Source: UBA5070 sp039798065
GTDB taxonomy: Bacteria > Fibrobacterota > Fibrobacteria > UBA5070
NCBI GenBank assembly: GCA_039798065.1
Contig: JBDKGS010000283.1
Location: 1-5,615, forward strand
Direction: 5' to 3'
Length of the DNA stretch: 5,615 bases
Position numbers and translations under genes: made by a program. This document shows, in pieces, positions 1 to 5,508 of the stretch. The first letter of the stretch is position 1; each line of letters opens with the position of its first letter. The notes below the pieces were generated by a model. It searched no databases. It worked only from the letters and a program-made list of their open reading frames with translations, and was not told the origin of the DNA.

Positions 1-1
1 C

Positions 2-1582
2 GACAAATGCGCCAACAGCCCTGGCGGCGTTCCCGTCGACGCCACTGGCTGCCCCTTCGACGCCGACAAGGATGGCGTTCCCGACTACAAGGACAAATGC
101 CCAAAGGGGCCGACGTCAATTCCTGTCGACTCGGCCGGTTGCCCCGTCGACCACGACAAGGACGGCGTCCCCGACTACCAGGACAAGTGCTTGAACAGCC
201 CCAGTGCAATTCCTGTCAACTCCGTCGGATGCCCCGTAGACACCGACAAGGATGGCGTCCCCGACAACCTGGACTGGTGCCCCAGCACCCCCGCCAAGAT
301 CGCCATCGACTCCAACGGCTGCCCCTTCGATGCCGACAGGGATGGCGTCGCCGACTATCTGGACAAATGCGCCAAGAGCCCCAGCGGGACTCCGGTCGAC
401 GCCAGCGGTTGCCCCATCGATACCGACAAGGACGGCGTCGCCGACAACCTCGACTGGTGCCCCATCACCCCGGCCGGACTGGATGTGGACGCCCACGGCT
501 GCCCTCTGGACGCCGACAAGGACCGTGTCCCCGACCACCTCGACAAGTGCTCCAAGACACCGGAAGGAATTCCCGTCGACGCCGCCGGTTGCCCCATCGA
601 CACCGACAAGGACGGCGTCCCCGACTACCAGGACAATTGTTCCAGCACGGCTCCCGGTCTCTCCGTCGACAGCAAGGGTTGCCCGCCCGACAAGGACAAG
701 GACGGTGTTCCCGACAAATTGGACAAGTGCTCCAAGAGCCCCAGCGGTATCCCTGTCGACTCGACGGGATGCCCCATCGATCTCGACAAGGATGGAGTCG
801 CCGACTACCAGGATCGATGCCTGGGCACGCCTTCGGGCCTCCCCGTCGATGACAAAGGTTGTCCGCGGGATTCCGACAAGGACGGAGTCGCCGATTACCT
901 CGACAAGTGCCCCAAGACCCGCGAGGGAATCATCGTCGATCCGGTCGGATGCCCCATCGACCGCGACAAGGACGGCGTCCCCGACCATCTCGATCGGTGC
1001 CTGGGTACGCGCGCCGGGCTCCCGGTCGACGAGAAGGGTTGCGCCATCGACTCCGACAAGGATGGCGTCGACGACCAGATCGACAAGTGCCTGGGCACGC
1101 CGGCCCAACTCACAGTCGACCTCGAGGGTTGCCCGATGGATCAGGACAAGGATGGAGTCGCCGACTACCTCGACAAATGCCTTCGGACCGTCGCCGGCGA
1201 AATCGTCGATACCACCGGTTGCCCGGACCCGCGATTCGCAAAGGGGAGCAAGTCCGTCTTGACAGGAATCGTCTTCGCACCGGGCAGACCCGACATCGAT
1301 TCCGCCAGCAATCCGGTCCTCGCGAAACTCGCGGCAACCCTCAAGAGGGCGCCCAAGGCCAAGATCGAGATCGCCGGGTTCACCGACAACAAAGGTGTGG
1401 CCAAGGCGAGCCAGATTCTGTCGACCAAGCGCGCCGAAGCCGTCGTGAACCAGCTTGTGCGACTGGGTGTACCTGCCCAACAGCTCGCGGCCAAGGGGTA
1501 CGGACCCGCTCAACCCATCGCCGACAACAAGTCGGAAGCGGGCCGCGCCAAGAACAACCGCATCGAGCTCCGGATCAAGTAG
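2..1582 (+). CDS. TSP3-repeat / OmpA C-terminal domain envelope protein (5' truncated)
   Basis: The reading frame is open from the left edge (first full codon at 2) to TAG at 1580-1582, giving 526 visible residues, so the true start and any signal peptide lie outside the window. Residues 1-19 are the end of one repeat. Residues 20-409 are thirteen 30-residue thrombospondin type 3-like repeats, each with a DxDxDGVxDxxDxC calcium loop and a second Cys in a GCP motif. Residues about 418-526 are an OmpA C-terminal domain: GFTDN with Asp462, LSTKRA with Arg477, and the NNRIEL end. The Asp-Arg spacing of 15 matches the diaminopimelate-binding pair known in OmpA proteins. Family knowledge suggests an outer-membrane or periplasmic protein that grips peptidoglycan while a stiff calcium-loaded rod spans the periplasm; whether a beta-barrel precedes it cannot be seen. 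An ATG at 191 lies inside a repeat and is not the start. Its terminator follows directly, and the next gene is convergent. Confidence 0.93.
   Translation, partial: DKCANSPGGVPVDATGCPFDADKDGVPDYKDKCPKGPTSIPVDSAGCPVDHDKDGVPDYQDKCLNSPSAIPVNSVGCPVDTDKDGVPDNLDWCPSTPAKIAIDSNGCPFDADRDGVADYLDKCAKSPSGTPVDASGCPIDTDKDGVADNLDWCPITPAGLDVDAHGCPLDADKDRVPDHLDKCSKTPEGIPVDAAGCPIDTDKDGVPDYQDNCSSTAPGLSVDSKGCPPDKDKDGVPDKLDKCSKSPSGIPVDSTGCPIDLDKDGVADYQDRCLGTPSGLPVDDKGCPRDSDKDGVADYLDKCPKTREGIIVDPVGCPIDRDKDGVPDHLDRCLGTRAGLPVDEKGCAIDSDKDGVDDQIDKCLGTPAQLTVDLEGCPMDQDKDGVADYLDKCLRTVAGEIVDTTGCPDPRFAKGSKSVLTGIVFAPGRPDIDSASNPVLAKLAATLKRAPKAKIEIAGFTDNKGVAKASQILSTKRAEAVVNQLVRLGVPAQQLAAKGYGPAQPIADNKSEAGRAKNNRIELRIK
59..1228 (+). 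repeat. Thirteen tandem 90-bp units encoding TSP3-like repeats
   Basis: Thirteen units of exactly 90 bp (30 codons) run head to tail without any insertion or deletion, preceded by the tail of another unit at 2-58. The unit consensus is DxDKDGVxDxLDKC followed by a variable stretch and VDxxGCPx. Units also group in pairs. Odd units 7, 9 and 11 share GLxVDxKGC, and unit 5 is close. Even units 4, 6, 8 and 10 share a K-S/T segment with G(I/T)xVDxxGCPI. Units 3 and 5 uniquely share DNLDWCP. This indicates a 180-bp higher-order period. Unit 6 (509-598) replaces the loop Gly with Arg (DKDRVPD), and unit 2 has Asn for Asp in PVNSVGC. The last unit ends at GCPD, just before the OmpA domain linker. Confidence 0.95.
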
Positions 1583-1614
1583 CGACCGAATCCGAAGTCA
1601 TGGTGGTGCGAAAC

Positions 1615-1645
1615 GCTTGAGGCGCAAAGGCCTTAAGCCGTTTTT
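1615..1645 (+). terminator. Rho-independent terminator of the OmpA-like gene
   Basis: GCTTGAGGC (1615-1623) pairs with GCCTTAAGC (1630-1638) over nine base pairs, with a single G-U wobble and a six-base loop, and is followed by CG and five T (1641-1645). It begins 32 bases after the TAG of the OmpA-like gene. The stop codon of the convergent exonuclease gene (1633-1635) lies in its 3' arm. On the opposite strand the wobble becomes an A-C mismatch and only three T follow, so it looks mainly active rightward. Confidence 0.8.
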
Positions 1646-2304
1646 CGCATCGCCGCTCCCTCGCTTCGCGAGTTGGCGTAGCCCTGCAGCAGCGCGTTCA
1701 CCTTGGTCTTGTTGGCTTTGCAAATTTTGTCGGTCAGGTCAAAGGGCACCGCATCGATCTCGGCCTGCCGGGCGATCCGATCGAGCATGGCCAGCCAGAT
1801 TTTGCCCGCCATTTCGGCATCGTACAGCGCGCGGTGGAATGCGCCTTCGGTCGCGATGTCCAGGTGCCTGACCAAGGTCTCGAGCTTGTGGTTGCTCGCA
1901 TTCGGAAGCAGTCTGCGGGAAAGCAGCATCGAGCAGGAAAAACTGCCGGCATACGACTTCGAGATCTTGGTGAACTCTGCATCCAGGAATTTCCGGTCGA
2001 AGGACGCGTTGTGGGCCACCAGATTGTGGTCCCCGATGAATTCGTGGAACTCGCCCATGACTTCTTCGCAGGGGGCGGCATTTTTGAGCATGGCATTGGT
2101 GATGCCCGTGTATTCGGCGATGAACCCGCTGATCGCGAACCCGGGATTCATGAGCTTCTGGAATCGCCCCACGAGCTTTCCGCTCACGATCTTCACGGCT
2201 CCGATCTCGATGGCGCGGTCGCCTTGGAGCGGCGAGAGACCGGTCGTCTCGAAGTCAAGGACCACGACCGTATCGGCAAAAGCGTTCGAAAATGGGTTGG
2301 TCAT
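1633..2304 (-). CDS. DnaQ-family DEDDh 3'-5' exonuclease
   Basis: This 223-residue protein has all the motifs of an RNase T/DnaQ-type exonuclease, which removes nucleotides from 3' ends using two metal ions. Exo I is LDFETTG with Asp17 and Glu19. Exo II is NLVAHNASFDRKFL with Asp103. Exo III is HRALYD with His157 and Asp162, the HxAxxD pattern of the DEDDh class. The domain covers roughly residues 12-172. The remaining 50 residues are a basic tail (KANKTKVNALLQGYANSR) with no domain I recognise. It resembles the stand-alone DNA polymerase III epsilon-like exonucleases used in proofreading or repair, but the sequence does not show whether it is the replicative epsilon subunit, so I give no symbol. 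The ATG at 2304 is the first Met and places the beta-strand before Exo I correctly, although no strong Shine-Dalgarno sequence precedes it. It is convergent with the OmpA-like gene (50-base gap) and divergent from the GH93-like gene (97-base gap). Confidence 0.93.
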   Translation of the reverse strand: MTNPFSNAFADTVVVLDFETTGLSPLQGDRAIEIGAVKIVSGKLVGRFQKLMNPGFAISGFIAEYTGITNAMLKNAAPCEEVMGEFHEFIGDHNLVAHNASFDRKFLDAEFTKISKSYAGSFSCSMLLSRRLLPNASNHKLETLVRHLDIATEGAFHRALYDAEMAGKIWLAMLDRIARQAEIDAVPFDLTDKICKANKTKVNALLQGYANSRSEGAAMRKTA

Positions 2305-2346
2305 GATTCGTTTCTAGAAGGATGGCTTTGGTAGGAAATTCAAAAA

Positions 2347-2381
2347 GGTGTTTTCCAAAGCTCCCGATCTCGGAAAACTCC
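2347..2381. promoter_or_regulatory. Inverted repeat in the exonuclease / GH93-like divergent gap
   Basis: GGTGTTTTCC (2347-2356) and GGAAAACTCC (2372-2381) form a 10-bp inverted repeat with one mismatch, including a perfect 7-bp core (GTTTTCC/GGAAAAC), separated by 15 bases. It is the only clear structure in the 97-base gap between the two divergent starts. It could be an operator or a hairpin in the leader of the secreted hydrolase gene, whose start is 20 bases further right. I found no convincing promoter boxes in this gap. Confidence 0.4.
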
Positions 2382-2401
2382 GGCGCTAGCTTCAGATTCG
2401 T

Positions 2402-3997
2402 ATGAAAAAGAACAACGGAAAAGCATCTACGGTCGCCGGGGTTATGGCGGCGTCGCTCATGACATGCGTATTGCCTGGCTCGGTGGAGGCCTATGGGCCA
2501 CTCACCATGTACACCGCGCCAGCGGGCACGCCGGCGCCAGGCGTCTTGTACGCCCGAGCCATGCAAACCAGCAATGGCAAGATGTATGCGACCTGGGAGT
2601 GGTATTCCACCGGGGTTTCCATGTTCCCCATCTACGAGAGCCTGGACACCGGCCGGACCTGGAAGAAGGTGGGAGACGTAAAGGACACCCACAAGGGCTG
2701 GGGAATGAGGTGGCAGCCCCATCTGTACCAACTGCCGCAGGCCATTGGCAACATGCCTGCCGGAACGCTCATCATCGCGGGGCAAGTGCTTCCCTACGAC
2801 CGCTCCAAATGCGAAATCGACATGTACAAGAGCAACGACGAGGGCCGGACCTGGACCTACGTCAGCACGATCGCCGTGGGGACCCAGGCCAATCCCGGAT
2901 CCGATCCGGTCTGGGAGCCGTTCATCCTGACCGCCAACAACAAGCTCTACGTGTTCTATTCCGACGAACGCGATCCGGCCTACGGACAAAAACTGGTCCA
3001 CCAATCCTCGGCCGACGGCATGAATTGGAGCAGTGTCGTCACCGACGTCGCCATTTCCGGTTCAAGACCCGGCATGGTCACGGTCGCCCAGATGCCCAAC
3101 GGCAACTACATCATGACCTACGAAGTCATCGGGACGCCGGAAGGCTCTTCCTTCAAGACCACGTCCAACATCGACAACTGGAATGCGACGAACAAGGGGA
3201 CGGTTTTTGACCCGAAGGGCTCGAGCCCCTATTGCATCAACATGAACGGGACCATCGTCATCGCCAGCGCTGGATCGGGCAGTCTCTATACGAACGCCAA
3301 CAACGCCGTGGGAAATTGGACCATGCTCAACAGTCCTGTCGGAGCGGCCTACTCGCGAGCTCTGGTTCCGCTGAACAACGGACGCATCTTCGTGATCGGC
3401 GCCGGCTGGAACGGGAGCGGCTTGAACAGCGTGACCTACGCCGACATCGCCTTTGGCTGTGCGCCTACCGCCATCGTTCCGAACACCAAAGTCAACGACG
3501 GGCAATGGCGCAACAGCACCTCGGATACGGTGAATGTGGGCGGAACGTTCGTCATTGGGCCTCAACCCAATGTGGCTGCAGGCTGGAGCTGGAGCGGCCC
3601 GAATGGCTACAGCGCCACCACCCGCGAAATCACGCTATCCAACGTCACGACGGCACAGGCGGGCGTCTACACCGCCACCTACACCAATCCCTCGGGATGC
3701 AAAAGCACACAGAAATTCACCTTGGCGGTGAACAATACATCCGACGTTCTGAACCTTCGTGTCACCGGAAACCGCGGTAGCAAACAGCTGCAATTTCTCT
3801 TTGGCAACAACTTGAATGCGCAGCGATTCGGCTCGAGCACCGAAATCAGGATTTCCGATCTCAAGGGCCGGTCCGTCTACCAACAGCCGATCTCCGCTAA
3901 CGAGTTGGACATTCCCGGCTTGAAGACGGGAGTGTACGTCGTCGAGGTCTTGCGGGATCGTGTTCTCCTCGATCGGAAATCATTCGTTATCGAATGA
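2402..3997 (+). CDS. Secreted GH93-like exo-arabinanase / sialidase-fold hydrolase with Ig-like domain and T9SS-type tail
   Basis: This 531-residue protein starts with a signal peptide (KK, hydrophobic stretch, likely cut after VEA at residue 30). Residues about 31-352 form a BNR/Asp-box propeller. Clear Asp boxes are S80-LDTGRTW and S144-NDEGRTW, with weaker ones near W209, W260 and W306. The segments GWGMRWQPHLYQLP, DPVWEPF and YSDERDPAYGQKLVHQ match glycoside hydrolase family 93, whose members release arabinobiose from the ends of alpha-1,5-arabinan. Glu172 (VWEPF) and Glu241 (MTYE) are 69 apart, close to the spacing I recall for the catalytic Glu170/Glu242 of Fusarium Arb93A. Residues about 353-443 are an Ig-like domain of the type attached to secreted hydrolases (SWSGPNGYSATTREI, GVYTATYTN, GCKSTQ). 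Residues about 450-531 resemble a T9SS type A sorting domain (ISDLKGRSVYQQ, GLKTGVYVVEV). The ATG at 2402 lacks a good ribosome binding site. Fold and secretion are firm; arabinan as substrate is inferred, and general annotation as 'sialidase family' would be the alternative. Confidence 0.87.
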   Translation: MKKNNGKASTVAGVMAASLMTCVLPGSVEAYGPLTMYTAPAGTPAPGVLYARAMQTSNGKMYATWEWYSTGVSMFPIYESLDTGRTWKKVGDVKDTHKGWGMRWQPHLYQLPQAIGNMPAGTLIIAGQVLPYDRSKCEIDMYKSNDEGRTWTYVSTIAVGTQANPGSDPVWEPFILTANNKLYVFYSDERDPAYGQKLVHQSSADGMNWSSVVTDVAISGSRPGMVTVAQMPNGNYIMTYEVIGTPEGSSFKTTSNIDNWNATNKGTVFDPKGSSPYCINMNGTIVIASAGSGSLYTNANNAVGNWTMLNSPVGAAYSRALVPLNNGRIFVIGAGWNGSGLNSVTYADIAFGCAPTAIVPNTKVNDGQWRNSTSDTVNVGGTFVIGPQPNVAAGWSWSGPNGYSATTREITLSNVTTAQAGVYTATYTNPSGCKSTQKFTLAVNNTSDVLNLRVTGNRGSKQLQFLFGNNLNAQRFGSSTEIRISDLKGRSVYQQPISANELDIPGLKTGVYVVEVLRDRVLLDRKSFVIE

Positions 3998-4026
3998 AAA
4001 CGCCCCCGCAGCGATGCTGCGAGGGG
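3997..4026 (-). terminator. Hairpin terminator between convergent secreted-protein genes
   Basis: CGCAGC (4007-4012) and GCTGCG (4016-4021) pair around a GAT loop, and CCCC (4003-4006) extends the stem with GGGG (4023-4026) past one bulged A (4022). Read on the minus strand the stem is followed by CG and four T (4000-3997), so it best serves the leftward gene that ends at 4087. Those T overlap the TGA of the GH93-like gene. For the rightward gene the hairpin comes right after the stop, but the nearest T run is at 4047-4050, after GCGGGC, which could pair with the CCCGC at 4005-4009 in an alternative longer fold. Bidirectional use is possible but unproven. Confidence 0.6.
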
Positions 4027-4086
4027 GGGCGGCGGAGCGAGCGGGCTTTTGTGAAGGTTCTTCTTTCGGGACCGAAACGGAGCAAC

Positions 4087-5310
4087 TCAGGGAATCAGGA
4101 CGGGAATTGTCTTGTCGGCCATCCGGACCAGATGGATTCCCGTTCGATTCGATTTCCATGAAACGCTTACGCCGGCCTTGAGCTCGAGGGTCGCCAACGT
4201 CGCCCCGGACGGACTCAAAACCGCCGCCTTGCCAGATTGGGATGGATCGAAGACCAATCCACCACGATGGACAGAAATCGTCGACATCGAAGAGCCGGGC
4301 CCACGCGCACCGCGATCCTCGATACCCGAGGTCCGATCCTGGATCACCAGCGAAAGCAAGCCCGTCGGGGTTCGCACCCAGACGTAGCCGCCGTCGACCG
4401 CTACTGCGGGAGTACCGTAGAGCTTGGCATCGAAGGTAAGTGAAGCGGCGAGCGCGGGTTCGTCGGAATTAGACCATCGAAGGAGATAGATGGTGGAATC
4501 GCTAGTCACCACGATGTTGGAGTCCGACAGTGAAGCGCTATTCACATTATTTCGAGTGTTCAGTCCCACCAGCCCTGTGACAGGCTTTCCATGCACCAAT
4601 CCTCCCCACTTCAAACGTTCGAGCTCACCGTGAGTATTCAACGCCAGGAGGCCAGCGCCTTGACCGGCAGCCCAGATGCGGGTCCCCAGCACGGATGAAT
4701 CGATGAACTGTGTCTGTATGCTCGACAGATCGTTGACCATCCGTTTGGTATAAACGCACCCCGAAGGGGCTGTATGCAACGTGTGAATGATTTCGCCTTC
4801 AATCTGGCATCGAAGAGTCCCCGACTCCTCGACGGAATCGATGATTCTTAACGAATCACCCTGTGTATCGATGGCGTACACCGTTCTTCCATTGCAGACG
4901 TTGATGAATCTTCCCAAAGCGAGGCCTCCGGTGAAAAAGCTTCCATTTCCGAACCCGAGGACTGGGGAACAGCGCCCAAGCTGTGCGGGATGGCTCGCCC
5001 AGTCGATCATACACACCTCATCAATTCCGACCAGATATCCGTGTAGCGAATCCTTCGCGATGTACATGGGAGATTGAGTGTTTATCTTCATGAAGACTGA
5101 ATCTGTCTTGACGACGGCATCCTCCGTTCGCTGATAACGAACGACAGCACCCATTTGGGTGGCATAGGCCGCATCTCCGTAAGACCATATGCCATTTCCG
5201 ACGTTGTTGGTAGTGCTCGCGAAATAAGCTCGCGGTTCGGTGAGAACGGGGGCCGCCGAGGCGATGCCTGCCAGGGCGAGTATGGAGGTGGCTGCGAGGA
5301 CCGGATTCAT
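4087..5310 (-). CDS. Secreted protein of unknown function, possible beta-propeller, with C-terminal secretion-like module
   Basis: I do not recognise the family of this 407-residue protein. The ATG at 5310 is preferred because a strong AAAGGAG lies six bases upstream; the open frame continues to an ATG at 5418, but that extension would translate the ribosome binding site (RKELL) and the operator region. Residues 1-20 are a hydrophobic, alanine-rich signal sequence ending in IASAA, although its first residues carry no Lys or Arg. The body has short repeated beta motifs such as VYAIDTQGDSLRIID, IWAAGQGAGLLALNTHGEL, STIYLLRWS and YVWVRTPTGLLSLV, which suggest PQQ- or YVTN-like propeller blades. 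Five Cys (100, 114, 139, 168, 185) sit in the first half and could form disulfides after export. Residues about 344-407 (AVLSPSGATLATLELKAG, then TGIHLVRM) resemble the T9SS-type tails of this phylum. By eye it is more AT-rich than its neighbours. It is divergent from a TIGR02147 gene, which may regulate it. Confidence 0.82.
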   Translation of the reverse strand: MNPVLAATSILALAGIASAAPVLTEPRAYFASTTNNVGNGIWSYGDAAYATQMGAVVRYQRTEDAVVKTDSVFMKINTQSPMYIAKDSLHGYLVGIDEVCMIDWASHPAQLGRCSPVLGFGNGSFFTGGLALGRFINVCNGRTVYAIDTQGDSLRIIDSVEESGTLRCQIEGEIIHTLHTAPSGCVYTKRMVNDLSSIQTQFIDSSVLGTRIWAAGQGAGLLALNTHGELERLKWGGLVHGKPVTGLVGLNTRNNVNSASLSDSNIVVTSDSTIYLLRWSNSDEPALAASLTFDAKLYGTPAVAVDGGYVWVRTPTGLLSLVIQDRTSGIEDRGARGPGSSMSTISVHRGGLVFDPSQSGKAAVLSPSGATLATLELKAGVSVSWKSNRTGIHLVRMADKTIPVLIP

Positions 5311-5316
5311 GAGAAG

Positions 5317-5323
5317 CTCCTTT
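5317..5323 (-). promoter_or_regulatory. Ribosome binding site deciding the start at 5310
   Basis: On the minus strand this reads AAAGGAG, followed by six bases (CTTCTC) and the ATG at 5310. It is the best Shine-Dalgarno match in the window. It rules in favour of the MNPVLAATS start over the in-frame ATG codons at 5343, 5403 and 5418. Confidence 0.8.
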
Positions 5324-5377
5324 CGGGAGGTGTGAGACGACATGGTGAAGATGTCCCTCCCGGGATCGCGGCACGTC

Positions 5378-5406
5378 TTGACAGAATTTGAAAGTGCGGA
5401 CATTGT
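5378..5406 (+). promoter_or_regulatory. Candidate rightward promoter overlapping the palindromes
   Basis: TTGACA (5378-5383) is a perfect -35 box. With a 17-base spacer the -10 would be CATTGT (5401-5406), which matches the consensus at only three positions. It points toward the TIGR02147 gene and would give a leader of roughly 95 bases. The -10 and the start site would lie inside the tandem palindromes, an arrangement that fits repression. The weak -10 makes this tentative. Confidence 0.3.
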
Positions 5407-5429
5407 GTCCGTGGACATTTTGTCCGCAC
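5394..5429. promoter_or_regulatory. Tandem palindromic operator candidate (two GGACA-N3-TGTCC sites)
   Basis: GGACATTGTGTCC (5398-5410) and GGACATTTTGTCC (5413-5425) are two 13-bp palindromes with identical arms, only two bases apart, so their centres are 15 bp apart. The outer ends extend to a perfect 9-bp inverted repeat, GTGCGGACA (5394-5402) and TGTCCGCAC (5421-5429). A weaker site, GTCC-GATTT-GGAC (5437-5449), follows with the arms in the opposite order. The sites lie in the 198-base gap between divergent genes, 84 bases from the secreted-protein start and 80 from the TIGR02147 start. The pattern is typical of a dimeric regulator binding cooperatively; the regulator is unknown, and the adjacent TIGR02147 protein is the obvious candidate. 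Confidence 0.55.
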
Positions 5430-5494
5430 CTTGGTGGTCCGATTTGGACTCGCGGGGTAGAACGATAAACCATTATTGATTGAGAGCTTGGCTC

Positions 5495-5501
5495 GAGGGA
5501 G
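5495..5501 (+). promoter_or_regulatory. Ribosome binding site deciding the TTG start at 5509
   Basis: GAGGGAG stands seven bases before TTG at 5509. Other in-frame TTG codons at 5476 and 5488 lack such a sequence at the right distance. An in-frame stop (TAG, 5458-5460) limits how far upstream the gene could begin. Confidence 0.6.
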
Positions 5502-5508
5502 ATTTCGT

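Noticed and set aside
191..193. ATG as start of the OmpA-like gene
   Set aside because: It lies in the middle of a repeat unit and the same frame is open and repeat-coding back to the window edge, so the gene begins outside.
59..1228. CRISPR-like or non-coding tandem repeat
   Set aside because: The repeat is coding, in frame, with conserved Asp and Cys positions and degenerate third bases; there are no unique spacers.
116..1513. Long open frame on the minus strand (465 codons) and other long frames across the repeat array
   Set aside because: The 90-bp period keeps all frames in register, so GC-rich repeats without stops in one unit stay open across all units. The + strand frame has TSP3 and OmpA motifs; the others are shadows.
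1834..2334. Plus-strand open frames opposite the exonuclease
   Set aside because: The minus-strand frame has all five DEDDh residues in order; the opposite frames show no family features.
2305..2401. GATTCGT direct repeat (2305-2311 and 2395-2401) next to both divergent starts
   Set aside because: Seven bases is short enough to occur by chance and the copies have no symmetrical placement relative to any promoter I can identify.
4064..4077. Palindrome TTTCGG-GA-CCGAAA just after the stop of the minus-strand secreted protein
   Set aside because: The two-base centre is too small for a full RNA loop, there is no T run after it, and the stronger hairpin at 4003-4026 better explains termination.
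5311..5418. N-terminal extension of the secreted protein to the ATG at 5418
   Set aside because: The extension would translate the Shine-Dalgarno sequence and the palindromes and would put 36 residues before the signal sequence. The shorter form has an ideal ribosome binding site, though the extension's RK residues would give a better charged n-region.
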